Origin: Proteiniphilum propionicum
GTDB taxonomy: Bacteria > Bacteroidota > Bacteroidia > Bacteroidales > Dysgonomonadaceae
DNA: 64,000 bases
NCBI RefSeq assembly: GCF_022267555.1
Contig: NZ_CP073586.1
Location: 2,956,501-3,020,500 of the forward strand
Direction of reading: 5' to 3'
Part shown: in pieces, positions 1 through 8,883 of the stretch
How positions within the stretch are numbered: the stretch's first letter is position 1
How the letters are laid out: each line of letters begins with the position of its first letter
Notes under the pieces: generated by a model
Told to the model about the DNA's origin: nothing
The model's database searches: none
Seen by the model: only the letters and a program-made list of their open reading frames with translations
Translations under genes and position numbers: made by a program

Positions 1-567
1 AATAGATCAGAGGGATTATTTTATATCTATGATATAAAGAATAGAAATAAAAAATGGATAAATTTCAATCCAAAGCTTAAAATTAATAAAAAATACTATG
101 ATAGTGTATATTATGGACTTATTGAAGTTAGTCCGGATAGTGAAAAAATTGTTTATTGCCCTCGTTTTTTTAATAGAATTCTCTTCTTTAATAGGGATGG
201 GGAATTAATAAAAACATTGAATTTTTCAAAAACAAAAACTCCAACAATAGAAAAAAAGTATTTGGGCGTTTCTAATGAAGAGACAATATATTCTTATCAA
301 ACTTACCGAACTAGCAATTTTATATATGTATTAAGACCTCTCCGTTCATTAGATGATTTAATTGGTAATGTATCTCCTATAAAAGTACAAGTTTTGTGTC
401 TCACTTGGGATGGCAATATTAGTGATGTATATGAAATAGATTTGACAACAATGCCAACATTATTTTGTATTGATGAAGAGAATAAAAAAATCCTATTTCA
501 TACACCTTTAGATAGCTATCTATCTAATGATGTTATTTCAGAAATATCTATTTATGAGTTTGAATAA
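1..567 (+). CDS. C-terminal part of a beta-propeller lipoprotein (5' end outside window)
   Basis: An open frame runs from base 1 without a stop to TAA at 567, so about 188 residues of a longer protein are visible and the start lies upstream. Repeated short segments such as GLFYIYDIKN, SPDSEKIVYC and a closing aromatic-rich strand resemble blades of the 6-bladed propeller lipoproteins found throughout this window. No lipobox is visible because the N-terminus is missing. The exact subfamily is uncertain. Confidence 0.6.
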   Translation, partial: NRSEGLFYIYDIKNRNKKWINFNPKLKINKKYYDSVYYGLIEVSPDSEKIVYCPRFFNRILFFNRDGELIKTLNFSKTKTPTIEKKYLGVSNEETIYSYQTYRTSNFIYVLRPLRSLDDLIGNVSPIKVQVLCLTWDGNISDVYEIDLTTMPTLFCIDEENKKILFHTPLDSYLSNDVISEISIYEFE

Positions 568-637
568 TTTAGTGCTAATTCGAAACCGGTATGATACTCC
601 TATGATACTCCCTAAAAACTGGACAAGAAATTAAGAT

Positions 638-838
638 ATGATGGATAAAAGTATGAGGAAAATAATTTATATCATAATATTTCTTAGTTTATTCTCGTGT
701 TGTGTGAATAAAAAAAAGAAAATAAATGAGATTTTTCAACAGAGTAGCTCTCTTGAACATAAAAAAACAATTGATGATAAGACTTATTTAATTGGAAGTG
801 CAGGAAAAATGCTAATTGTTGATTCCATCTGTAATTAG
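638..838 (+). pseudogene. Propeller lipoprotein N-terminal fragment, cut by IS21
   Basis: The fragment begins with a lipoprotein signal (hydrophobic stretch ending LFSC, probably initiated at the second Met, base 653). It continues IGSAGKMLIVDS, which matches IGSSGKMLIVDS in the intact propeller at 47304-48359. The match stops at base 829, where the IS21 terminal repeat starts, and the last residues are read from the IS. The rest of the gene is not found on the other side of the element, so the insertion was accompanied by a deletion or rearrangement. Confidence 0.75.
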
Positions 839-953
839 CAAATTTACAATGTACAAAAAATGGCAATGTTGAGTGTACAACTTTTGGCAATATCCAATGT
901 ACAGGTTTAACATTACATTAACTATCTCTTTTTTATTGTATTCAACTGTTTTT

Positions 954-1706
954 TTATTCTTTCTCAAGGAAAGTTTTCCGGTTGTCCATACGGTAACCGT
1001 TTCCCTCGAACCTGATCACCTCGCAACGATATAGCAGTCGATCCAGGATGGCTGTGGCTAACACTTCATCATCCAGTGTCTCCGCCCACTGGCTGGGTGA
1101 CTTGTTAGTGGTGATGATGATCGAGCACTGCTCATGCAGGTGATTGATCAGATTGAACAGAGCCACCGCTTCACTCTTTTGCACCGGGAACATCATGATG
1201 TCATCTATGGCAATCAGGTGTGCCTTGGTGTATCGCTTGTAGGTGCTCATTGCCGATGAGATGATTTCTTTCCTGTTGAGCACGCCTATCAGGTCAGCCA
1301 TGGTGGTAAAATAGGCCCTATAACCTTTCTTGATGGCATCATTGACCAGTCCCCCGGCCAGGTATGTTTTGCCCGTACCGCTTGGACCCATCAGCACCAG
1401 GTTGTATAGCTGATCGACCCAGAGCAGCTCCCTGAGCTGTGTCATCTGCCTTATGCCGATGCTGCTCGAGGCCTTGTAATCGTACTCGTCAAGCTCGTGT
1501 GCACGTGGCAGACGGGCCAGTTTAGTCCTGCGCCGGTAATCATTCAGCTGTCGCTGCTCTAGCTCTTTTATAAGCATGTTCTCCAGGAAGTCCGCGTATC
1601 CCGGTGTATCTATACTCGCCTGGTGAAGCATCGGCTGCAAGTTTTTGCTCAGGTATCCCAAACGAAGTATGCCGGCATATTGCTTCATGTTTTCTATCTG
1701 CTTCAT
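954..1706 (-). CDS. istB: IS21 helper ATPase IstB
   Basis: This 250-residue protein has a Walker A motif GPSGTGKT at residues 107-114, a Walker B-like IAIDDI further on, and the N-terminal region typical of IstB. IstB is the AAA+ ATPase that assists the IstA transposase in target selection. Its start ATG overlaps the istA stop as ATGA, which is the usual translational coupling in IS21. The length is normal and the frame is intact, so IstB itself could be functional, but its partner IstA is frameshifted. Confidence 0.93.
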   Translation of the reverse strand: MKQIENMKQYAGILRLGYLSKNLQPMLHQASIDTPGYADFLENMLIKELEQRQLNDYRRRTKLARLPRAHELDEYDYKASSSIGIRQMTQLRELLWVDQLYNLVLMGPSGTGKTYLAGGLVNDAIKKGYRAYFTTMADLIGVLNRKEIISSAMSTYKRYTKAHLIAIDDIMMFPVQKSEAVALFNLINHLHEQCSIIITTNKSPSQWAETLDDEVLATAILDRLLYRCEVIRFEGNGYRMDNRKTFLEKE

Positions 1707-3284
1707 AGCTCCATGATTTGATCGTACCGGTTTATCTTGCTTCTCTCGGGGATGTATGCATCCGTGTCATACTGACTTGTTTGAACACCGTCATGCAACA
1801 CGCTTACAACAGGCAAGGGCTTCTTCTCCCGGCGTTTTAACTCCCGGTAATGTGATGCGGCTTCTTTCAGGTAAAGGGCGTTGTAGAGCCCATTGTCGAG
1901 GCAGTAATCAAGTGCACTGCCAACGATCTCTTCACCATATTCGCCCATCACCTCCCTTATCATTTTCAGATTGTCTCTCAGATAACGGGGCTTATACTTG
2001 TGTATCTCCTCTATGAACAGGTACAAAGTGTTGTTGCCCTTCCAGATCGATAGGACTTCCTGCTTGAAGACCTCGAGCCTGGAGTCCCGATCCCGTCGAT
2101 AAGTTGTGCTACCGATTACCTTGCCTTTTTCAAGACTGACGGGGTGCTCGGCCAGAAGGATGCCTTGCCGGTTGGAAAGCGAAAGGGTGCCATCCTTGAC
2201 CTTGAGTAATACCTCCGGTCCCTTCCCGTTATAGGTGCCATATGGGACCCTGTAGAAGTTCCCCTTGTAACTGATTGTGTTATCTTTTTCTCACCGTGTA
2301 GGTGGGAATCTCATCCCGGGGGATTGCCGGTGAGGGGCGAAAAAAGGAGAGATGCTCCTTTTCAATCAACCACACATCGTGGGGCAGGCGCTTCGTCGTG
2401 GCATGTTTGGTGCCGTTCGCCTTGCGCTCCAACCAGCTCAGGACTTCCTCGTTGAGGCGATCTATATCGTGAAAGGTACGCGCGCGAAGAAAGTTGTTTT
2501 TTACGTATCCTACCACGTTCTCAACCCGGCCTTTGCTCTGGGGATCGGCCTTGCGGCAGAACTCAACGCTGATACCACGTTCATCCCTGTAGCGACGAAA
2601 ATCATCAGCCAGGAGATAATCGCCAAGGTTCTCACTTTTCAGAAACACTGAGTCCTGATCATAGAGAAGCTTCCCGGGGATACCCTCTATATACCTGAAG
2701 GCCTGCTCGTGAGCCTGGACGGCTGTTTTCCCGGTGAAGGGAGTTGTTTGGAAAAACACATATTTGTAGCGACTGCGTGACAGGACAAGGGCAAAAAAAT
2801 AAACCCTGCGCCTACTGCCGTCCAAACGTCGCATCTGTGCTGTACCGAAGTCAACCTGCGCCTGGCTGCCATATGCAAACTCTTCCAGGGCTTCCGTCTG
2901 GCGGATCTTCTCCGGTACAGGGATCTTCTCCTGACGCCGCACGTGCTGGACAAAGTTGTATACAGTCTTGCTGTTCACCTTCGGCAAGTCGGGGTATTTC
3001 TCCTTCAGCTGGTCTTCTATCACTGCCGCCGGCAAACCATTGTCTATACTCAATAAGGAAAGAACGTCCGGGTAATATGGCGACAGAACAAGTTCGTATA
3101 CACGTTGTTTCATTGAAAACTCATGAAACTCTTCTTCACTCATCTTCTTGTACCTGGAAACAGTTCTGCGGTCAATACCCAACTTTTTTGCAATTTTACT
3201 ATCCGAATTGCCCGGATTACTGGAAAGTTCTTTAACTTCGTACCACATACGTACCTTTCTAAGGTCATGTATCTGAGTCTTCAT
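1703..3284 (-). pseudogene. istA: IS21 transposase IstA, frameshifted
   Basis: The N-terminal 334 residues (2280-3284) hold a helix-turn-helix and the DDE integrase core, with QAQVDFGT, LLYDQDS and KGRVEN supplying the acidic residues. The C-terminal Mu-transposase-like part continues in another frame to 1703. The frames rejoin if one A is removed from the AAAAA run near 2287 (minus strand GAGAAAAAGATAAC). The gene therefore carries a +1 homopolymer insertion. This is either a real inactivating mutation or a sequencing error. Confidence 0.85.
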
Positions 3285-3414
3285 AGTGTTTGTATTTTCG
3301 TGAATTACAAATATATGAAGACTCTTCTTTAACCCTTTTTATGTACATTGCATATTGCCAATTTCTGTACATTCAATCTTGCCGAAAATTGTACATGCGA
3401 AGTTACTGATTACA

Positions 3415-3508
3415 GTAAATTTAGCAATAAGAATTTTTCTAAACGATCCCCGTCCGAAATATCTCGATTTTTCATGTTTTTGAAAAATGAGGTTTTAGGA
3501 GGGGACTC
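3415..3508 (-). mobile_element. Terminal 94 bp of an IS1182-like element
   Basis: This stretch is the reverse complement of 14341-14434, the left end of the IS1182-like element described there, and ends outward with GAGGGGACTC. It abuts the IS21 right end directly, so the rest of this copy has been lost. It contains no gene. The following bases 3509-3629 show nothing recognisable. Confidence 0.75.
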
Positions 3509-3629
3509 AAGGTTTAGGAAAGCAAATATAGAGGGAATTATTATTGGTGTGTGAAGTGGTTTTCTTAGGATTCCTTTAAGTGGAAAGGAAGGGACAAGAA
3601 TGCAAAAAGAGCTGAAAAGGATCTTCAAT

Positions 3630-4670
3630 CTAATTTTTCACCATCTTTGCATCCGTATCGTCTTGGATATATTTTAATTCATAATAATCATCACCTTTTT
3701 TTGTAATAATGCTAAATAAGCAATCCATCTCTTTAAGATAATTTCTTAATTTGTTAATTGCACTCATCAGATTTTGATCAGCAGTATATTGATTATCAGG
3801 CCACAGTATTTTTTTTAGTGCGTTTTTTCTGACTACGTGTTCATCACTCTGGAGAAACATCAAAAGCATTTCAGATGGTTGCTTGGTAACAGCGACGATT
3901 TCTCCCTTTTGTCCAATTAATTCACATTTACGCGTATCGAAAATAGTTTTACCAAGATAATAATATTTTCCTCGTTTCACAATTTTATCGGGTTTTATTT
4001 TTCTTTTCTCTATAAATAAATATGCGGTTACACCCAACATTAAAATTTCAATAAATAGTAATATGATCAATAATCTCTTAGACATCAACTTAAAGACGAC
4101 AAAAGGTGAATAGTAAACAAATCCCTCATAGTCAATTTCATCAAAAACTCCACCTTTTACAATTGGCATCCGGTAATGGGCACTAAGGTTGGTAGTGTCA
4201 CCGCTTGTTTGTGTCCGTTGATTGTGGCGTATTAGAACGACAGAAGAACACATAAGTTCGTTTTCCTCCAGTTCGGAGTCAAAAATTTGCTGCAATTCTT
4301 GCGGTTGAATACGTTTCCGAAGGAACAGATAGGTTTGCGAATCTCTAAATAGATCCAATCCCATATCTCCACTCACTTCAACTTCTTTTGTAATAATTGT
4401 ATCTTCTGTAATAACTCTTTGGGTTCGAAATGTTCCTTTTTTTATTGATGAATTCATTGGACTATGCATTACTACAAATTCTCCTTCCATATTTAGTCTT
4501 ACCTGTTCTTGTATGGATTGGTTAAATATGGATGATAATTCTTGTTGTAATTTGTGCTCGGATTCTTTATACTCAGCAGTTCCCAAAACCGCCAATATCG
4601 TAAAGATGGAAGAAGCTGCAATAATAAGATACAAAATTATCTTTCTATATGTTGAATCGGTGAAAAACAT
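3630..4670 (-). CDS. Membrane-bound winged-helix transcriptional regulator (ToxR/PhoB-type DNA-binding domain)
   Basis: The 346-residue product has a first membrane helix at about residues 10-31, a periplasmic region, a second helix at about 200-220, and a C-terminal OmpR/PhoB-type winged-helix domain at about 235-335 (SEMLLMFLQSDEHVVRKNAL, then NLMSAINKLRNYL and a closing beta-wing). It looks like a one-component sensor that binds DNA from the membrane. The start is taken at ATG 4670, because the longer frame begins at TTG and lacks a plausible N-terminus. It is divergent from the NIEALA peptide/propeller operon at 4868. Truncated copies exist at 19827 and 31364, so this is the only intact regulator of its kind in the window. 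Confidence 0.8.
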   Translation of the reverse strand: MFFTDSTYRKIILYLIIAASSIFTILAVLGTAEYKESEHKLQQELSSIFNQSIQEQVRLNMEGEFVVMHSPMNSSIKKGTFRTQRVITEDTIITKEVEVSGDMGLDLFRDSQTYLFLRKRIQPQELQQIFDSELEENELMCSSVVLIRHNQRTQTSGDTTNLSAHYRMPIVKGGVFDEIDYEGFVYYSPFVVFKLMSKRLLIILLFIEILMLGVTAYLFIEKRKIKPDKIVKRGKYYYLGKTIFDTRKCELIGQKGEIVAVTKQPSEMLLMFLQSDEHVVRKNALKKILWPDNQYTADQNLMSAINKLRNYLKEMDCLFSIITKKGDDYYELKYIQDDTDAKMVKN

Positions 4671-4760
4671 CGCTCTTGGTCTTGAACCGTAAAGGTAGAA
4701 ATAATCTTGAAAGACACAAAATTCACGACAAAATCGGACATGAGCAAACAATCTATGCCG

Positions 4761-4840
4761 CTCATTTTTACACAATTACACGAAATGAGTTATAAATGAG
4801 CCAGCATTTTTTATTAATTGATTATTAAATTCTATCTTCG
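4761..4840 (+). promoter_or_regulatory. Direct-repeat operator and promoter of module A
   Basis: An inverted half-site CTCAT (4761) lies 24 bp before ATGAGTTATAAATGAGCCA (4785-4803), an 11-bp-spaced direct repeat. Exactly 48 bp after the repeat start is TATCTTCG (4833-4840), a near match to the Bacteroidota -7 box TAnnTTTG. Repeats spaced by 11 bp are the classic target form of PhoB/OmpR-type winged-helix proteins, and such a regulator is encoded divergently next door. Function is inferred. Confidence 0.65.
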
Positions 4841-4867
4841 TCCGGTTAAGATTAATTTCTCAAGATC

Positions 4868-5089
4868 ATGAAAAAGAAAAAAGTAATTTTGTCACTATTT
4901 ATGGCAGTATCAGTATTGTCTCTTGTGTATTTAAAAAGCCAACGAAACGGCATAAAATCCGAATTGGTGCTTTCAAATATTGAAGCGCTGGCATCAGGAG
5001 AAGATGGAGAAAATTATCGGTGTTTGGGGCTTGGCAGCTTAGACTGTCCGCAGATTTCCACCAAAGTTGCCTTTATTAGAATACTTTAA
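4868..5089 (+). CDS. NIEALA-type secreted peptide precursor, copy A
   Basis: The 73-residue precursor has a Lys-rich N-terminus, a hydrophobic segment at about residues 6-22, a short spacer, and NIEALA at 37-42 followed by SGE. This is the layout of the NVEALA family (PF14055, function unknown). The core after the motif is about 30 residues with two cysteines. Its promoter carries the direct repeat. The next gene starts 5 bp after its stop, with no stem-loop between them, unlike most other peptide/propeller pairs here. Copies at 20226 and 31763 are almost identical. Confidence 0.8.
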   Translation: MKKKKVILSLFMAVSVLSLVYLKSQRNGIKSELVLSNIEALASGEDGENYRCLGLGSLDCPQISTKVAFIRIL

Positions 5090-5094
5090 TCGGA

Positions 5095-6144
5095 ATGAGG
5101 AAGTACCTAAGCCACAATCTTCTTATCTGCTGTTTACTTACGGTTGCCATAGGGTGTAAGAACACCAACAACAACCTCTCTTATGACTCGTTTCCCGTCA
5201 ACATCTCACTTACAGGAAAGAGTATTGAAACAGATTCTGTCATGTTGCGCTATCCGTTCAGGATTAAGCATCAAGACAGTTTAGCCATTGTTATGGACTT
5301 GCATCACCCCGACTATTTCTACCATTCTTTCACCTATCCACAGTTCAGATATCTCTCCTCTTTTGGAAAGCGCGGTCAAGCCCCCGAAGAGAATCTGTCA
5401 GTTGAAAATTTCAGATTAGCCGGGGGAAAGATGTGGGGATTGGATGCGAACAAACACTTGATTACGAATTTGTCATTGCAACGTGTTCATGAAAAGACGA
5501 GTACAAAGGAAATATCTTTAGACAAAGAGATTATTCGCGCATTGGATTTTGCTTTGTATGATGATTCCTGCTTTATCATTCCCGACTATTCCGGCAAACA
5601 CCGTTTTCATATTATTGATATGAATGGGGATATAAAATCCAGCCGTGGCGAAATACCAAGCGTAGAACATACAAACAAAGACATAGCTTTAGCCCAGGCA
5701 TGGCGTTCCTTCATAGACTATAACCCAGATAACGGAATTCTGGCTATGGTAACCCAGTTGGGAGAAGTGCTGGAAATTTTTAACTTAAAAGACGGCACGC
5801 ATATCGTGAAGTTTGGCCCTCACGGAGAGCCGGAATACAATGAGACGGAAGGGATGGCAATTCCTTCGGGAATTATGGGATTCAGCGACATACAGGTAAC
5901 GAATAAATATATTTATGCCGTTTTTCACGGTAGAAGCTTTAAAGAGATTGCACAACAACAGCAACCCGCGATAGATGGCGGTCGATATCTGTACGTTTTT
6001 TCGGTAAAAGGAGAACCGCTTGTCAGGTACACATTGGATCGGTTTATTTATGGTATTGATGTAAATGAAAAGACAAATGAGCTGTATGCCGTTGATGTAA
6101 ATTCCAATCTACCCATCGTGAAATTTAAATTAGAGCATTCATAG
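5095..6144 (+). CDS. Beta-propeller lipoprotein (TolB/BF3164-like), copy A
   Basis: The 349-residue protein has a signal peptide with lipobox ending at Cys21 (VAIGC), so it should be lipid-anchored in the periplasm or outer membrane. The rest is a series of about six beta-rich repeats, including a GxxPEEN segment near residue 100 and the late motif DIQVTNKYIYAVFHGRSF shared with other propellers in the window. No catalytic residues are recognisable. It lies in an operon with the NIEALA peptide upstream and the thioredoxin/DUF1573 gene 1 bp downstream. A role in binding the peptide is inferred. Confidence 0.75.
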   Translation: MRKYLSHNLLICCLLTVAIGCKNTNNNLSYDSFPVNISLTGKSIETDSVMLRYPFRIKHQDSLAIVMDLHHPDYFYHSFTYPQFRYLSSFGKRGQAPEENLSVENFRLAGGKMWGLDANKHLITNLSLQRVHEKTSTKEISLDKEIIRALDFALYDDSCFIIPDYSGKHRFHIIDMNGDIKSSRGEIPSVEHTNKDIALAQAWRSFIDYNPDNGILAMVTQLGEVLEIFNLKDGTHIVKFGPHGEPEYNETEGMAIPSGIMGFSDIQVTNKYIYAVFHGRSFKEIAQQQQPAIDGGRYLYVFSVKGEPLVRYTLDRFIYGIDVNEKTNELYAVDVNSNLPIVKFKLEHS

Positions 6145-6145
6145 C

Positions 6146-7030
6146 ATGAGATTACCTTATTTCTTATTGTTGATGGGAGTAAGCGGATTGATGCTTTCTT
6201 GTAAAAATAATCCGCAAAAAGAAATTGCCAAAGTCGTTACCGAATGGCAGAACAGGGAAATAATTTTCCCGAAAGGTCTTGTTTTTACGCTGCACGGCAG
6301 AGACACCACAGATTACACCATTCCTCCTCCGGCATCTCACAAAATATTGGTGTATGTGGATTCCATCGGTTGCACCAGTTGCAAACTGCAACTGCATAAG
6401 TGGAAAGAATTTATAGAAGAGATAGATTCCATGACTCACGGTACCGTTCCCGTTATCTTCGTATTCCATCCCAAAGATTTGCGAGAAATATCGTACCTCT
6501 TGAAAAGAGATAGCATAGATATCCCTGTTTGCATTGATGTGGAGGATAAATTAAATGCGACTAATCGTTTTCCGACACATCAGCAGTTTCAGACTTTTTT
6601 GCTCGACGATGAGAATAAAGTCGTGTTTATCGGGAATCCCGTTCATAATTTGCGGGTTAAGGAGATGTATTTATCCGAAATATCACAGAATGCATATCAA
6701 AGCAGAGGAACACCATCATCTCGCAACACACAAATTGAAGTAGATAACACGGAGTTTGATCTGAGAACCATCCCAAAAGGAGAGGCTAAAACGGTTAGCA
6801 TTTCCATAAAAAATGTAGGTGAATCGCCTTTTATGATTTTTGATACCCGTGCCTCGTGCGGATGCACGCATATTGAGTATGAGAAAAAGCCGGTACATCC
6901 GGATAGTACAACAATTGTCAGTATAACGTATAATGCCGACGACCGGGGGTATTTCAATAAAACCGTTTCGGTCTACGGCAATATGGACAACTCGCCGTTA
7001 ATTATACGGCTAAAAGGAAATATAGAATAA
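6146..7030 (+). CDS. Thioredoxin-like/DUF1573 lipoprotein, copy A
   Basis: A lipobox ending at Cys19 (LMLSC) is followed by a thioredoxin-fold-like domain with a CTSC motif at residues 76-79 (LVYVDSIGCTSCKLQ). From about residue 195 there is a DUF1573 domain, with the hallmark GTIPKGE-type strand (here RTIPKGE) and ASCGCT. CxxC thioredoxin-like lipoproteins act in periplasmic thiol-disulfide exchange. Next to cysteine-rich secreted peptides this one could oxidise or isomerise them, which is inference. It lies 1 bp after the propeller. Copies are at 21504 and 33041, and decayed tails occur before most later NVEALA genes. Confidence 0.8.
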   Translation: MRLPYFLLLMGVSGLMLSCKNNPQKEIAKVVTEWQNREIIFPKGLVFTLHGRDTTDYTIPPPASHKILVYVDSIGCTSCKLQLHKWKEFIEEIDSMTHGTVPVIFVFHPKDLREISYLLKRDSIDIPVCIDVEDKLNATNRFPTHQQFQTFLLDDENKVVFIGNPVHNLRVKEMYLSEISQNAYQSRGTPSSRNTQIEVDNTEFDLRTIPKGEAKTVSISIKNVGESPFMIFDTRASCGCTHIEYEKKPVHPDSTTIVSITYNADDRGYFNKTVSVYGNMDNSPLIIRLKGNIE

Positions 7031-7088
7031 AAACCCTCCGCAAAAGAGGCAGAAATCAATAGTTTTAAACAATTAAATTTTTAAAGGA
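7031..7088 (+). promoter_or_regulatory. Conserved stem-loop leader of NVEALA genes (type 1)
   Basis: The block AAAACCCTCCGCAAAAGAGG, followed by a conserved AT-rich stretch and TTTTTAAAGG just before the ATG, recurs before the genes at 10244, 24119, 27718, 33981, 35479 and, in altered form, 25604 and 37157. CCTC and GAGG can pair as a small hairpin. At 25604 the stem is lengthened to GCCTC/GAGGC. It may be a weak terminator of the upstream gene or a translation control element. Confidence 0.5.
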
Positions 7089-7349
7089 ATGAAGAAGAAA
7101 ATTCTTTCGGGCGTTTTCGCCCTCGCACTCCTGGCAACCGCAGGTTATGGAGTGAACAAAAGTATGAACGGTAATGCCAATTTGAATGATTTGGCGTTGG
7201 CAAATGTGGAAGCGTTGGCAGAAAACGAGGGTGGAGGAGGTGAATGTCGTTGGGCTACACGCGAAACCTGGCAGGGATGGGAAGCAATTTGTATTAGTAC
7301 GGGAGTAGGTTACAACTGTACATGTGGGGAGGTTAAACCTTATTATTAA
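7089..7349 (+). CDS. NVEALA-family secreted peptide precursor
   Basis: The 86-residue precursor has the common leader MKKKILSGVFALALLATAGY, NVEALA at residues 39-44, then ENEGGGG and a core with four cysteines. The leader DNA is essentially identical to the gene at 10244, while the cores are unrelated. The EALA end of the motif gives an AxA site compatible with signal peptidase I, but it lies about 20 residues beyond the hydrophobic segment, which is unusual for a signal peptide. It is followed by a stem-loop and then propeller genes. Confidence 0.85.
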   Translation: MKKKILSGVFALALLATAGYGVNKSMNGNANLNDLALANVEALAENEGGGGECRWATRETWQGWEAICISTGVGYNCTCGEVKPYY

Positions 7350-7360
7350 TCAGCCCTTAT

Positions 7361-7396
7361 AGAAGAGAGAGGGAAGTTATTTCCCTCCTCTTATTT
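7361..7396 (+). terminator. Stem-loop after the NVEALA gene at 7089
   Basis: GAGAGAGGGAA and TTCCCTCCTC pair around a short loop, followed by TTATTT. It lies just after the peptide stop and before the propeller gene, as at most other peptide genes in the window. Confidence 0.6.
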
Positions 7397-7731
7397 AACA
7401 GTAGAAGAATTTATTCAATCACCATATAAAAAATTTGAGTTTTACATAATTTAAGTTTCGCAAGCTTCTTTGTTTGGCACTAACATTCGCTTCGCAGAGG
7501 TTTGCTACGCTCGGCATAACCAAAGCAAGCTTTGCTTCTGCACCCACTTAACGCAAAAGTTCGCTTACGCTCAAACAGCTTTTCTTTTTTAACGCAAGGC
7601 TGCGCGGGATGTGTCCCCGCAAAACAGCTAAATATCTCCTCGTTGTTAGTGAACAATGTCTGATAACTGATACTTGCGAAAGTTGAATACATAATATCCA
7701 ATCTTTTAAGCTTAATATAAAAATCGATCAC
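7397..7731 (+). other. Non-coding gap of about 330 bp
   Basis: I see no gene here. The middle (7460-7625) is richer in GC than its surroundings and contains short reiterated AAGC/GCTT and CGCTTACGCTC-like words that can fold on themselves. No known repeat family or promoter could be assigned. Confidence 0.4.
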
Positions 7732-8883
7732 ATGAATTTTAATAAGTACAATATTTTTATTATTCCTTTGTTGTTTCATATCTGTTGTTGCAATGCTGAT
7801 AACGAGAAACACAAAAATGACCTAATATCACTTCCCATGAATGCTGCAGTTCAAATAGATTTTGATGAAATTGTTGAAAATGTCAATTGTATCGTGCTTG
7901 AAAATTTACCGGATGCCTACATGACCGATTGCTGGAAAATAATAAAATACAAAGATCTTTTTTACCTTTACTCTTTAAGTGATTTTGCCGTTTGTATTTT
8001 TGATAAAGAGGGCAAGTTTATTAAACGTATTGATGGAAAGGGTACAGGAGCTGTTGAAACCCCGTGTGATATATTTATTGACAAAAAACAGGATCAACTC
8101 TGGGTTGTAGAAAGCCGACATTTTATTCATAAATATTCTCTGAAAGGAAACTTTATGGCTAAAGAGGTATTACCATATTTCGCTGTCAAATTGGCCCGCT
8201 TTGACGATAATGGTTTTTTATTTTATGATGGGGGATTTGACAGGGAATCGCCTTTTTTTGTAAGGCAAACCTCTACTGATTTAAAAACTGTAAAGACTTT
8301 TGTAGAGAAAAAAAACAAACAATACAGGAGTATCCCTATTTCTTTATTTGCAAATAATGACAAAGATGAAGAAGTATATTCACTTCTACCCTATATTGAC
8401 ACTGTTTATATTAGCAACAACACTAAATCTTTTACGCCTTTTTTTCATTTGAATTTTGACAGCAGTTTGCTTACATTTGATATATTTCCCAACAATGGAT
8501 TTAGTGATAAAGAAATGGCTGAAATCATAAAAACAAAAAAAATGGTTCATAATATTACAGGGTTTTATTATGTCTCCGGATTGCTATTCATGCAATTGCA
8601 TGGTAAGGATGATTCTTTTCGGATTATAAATGTTAGTACGAAAAGTGTTTATAAATTCAATACACTAATTGACGAACTTAATGTCGATCATGGTGTTACG
8701 ACTATACAAGGAAGTACCGATACAAGTTTATTGGTAAGTATGCAGGCAAAAGAATTTTTAGAAAAATACACAGAAAGAAAATACCTGACGCATTACAAAT
8801 CTATTGTGAAATTACTTAACACTCCGGAGATAATTAAAAACAGGGTTTTAATGGAAATAAAAATAAAAAAACATGAAAAATAA
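7732..8883 (+). CDS. 6-bladed beta-propeller lipoprotein
   Basis: The 383-residue protein has a hydrophobic N-terminus ending in HICCC (residues 18-20), one of which is the likely lipidated cysteine. The segment IFDKEGKFIKRIDGKGTGAVETPCDIFID is the second-blade signature of DUF5128-type 6-bladed propellers. It follows the NVEALA gene at 7089 and overlaps the next propeller by 11 bp, so the two are translated from one transcript. No enzyme motif is visible. Confidence 0.75.
   Translation: MNFNKYNIFIIPLLFHICCCNADNEKHKNDLISLPMNAAVQIDFDEIVENVNCIVLENLPDAYMTDCWKIIKYKDLFYLYSLSDFAVCIFDKEGKFIKRIDGKGTGAVETPCDIFIDKKQDQLWVVESRHFIHKYSLKGNFMAKEVLPYFAVKLARFDDNGFLFYDGGFDRESPFFVRQTSTDLKTVKTFVEKKNKQYRSIPISLFANNDKDEEVYSLLPYIDTVYISNNTKSFTPFFHLNFDSSLLTFDIFPNNGFSDKEMAEIIKTKKMVHNITGFYYVSGLLFMQLHGKDDSFRIINVSTKSVYKFNTLIDELNVDHGVTTIQGSTDTSLLVSMQAKEFLEKYTERKYLTHYKSIVKLLNTPEIIKNRVLMEIKIKKHEK

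Larger units (their letters stand above)
830..3414 (-). mobile_element. IS21-family insertion sequence
   Basis: The two ends match as imperfect inverted repeats: TGTAATTAGCAAATTTACA at the left and, on the opposite strand, TGTAATCAGTAACTTCGCA at the right. Each is followed by several spaced TGTACA repeats, as is usual for IS21 multiple end sites. It carries istA (broken) and istB on the minus strand. No matching target duplication flanks it. The left flank is a propeller gene and the right flank is the terminus of an IS1182-like element. Confidence 0.9.
4470..7225 (+). repeat. Segmental duplication, copy A
   Basis: This segment runs from the regulator N-terminus through the NIEALA peptide, propeller and thioredoxin/DUF1573 genes to the next NVEALA leader. 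It is nearly identical to 19827-22382 (continuing at 24053 after an IS) and 31364-34120. Copy A is the only one in which the regulator is not cut by IS66. End points are approximate. Confidence 0.85.

Noticed and set aside
2352-3235. Plus-strand frames within IS21
   Set aside because: They lie opposite istA and show only low-complexity or reversed features of it, with no independent support.
830-3414. Target site duplication for the IS21 element
   Set aside because: The bases on the two sides (TTCCATC and GTAAATT) do not match, so no simple insertion can be claimed.
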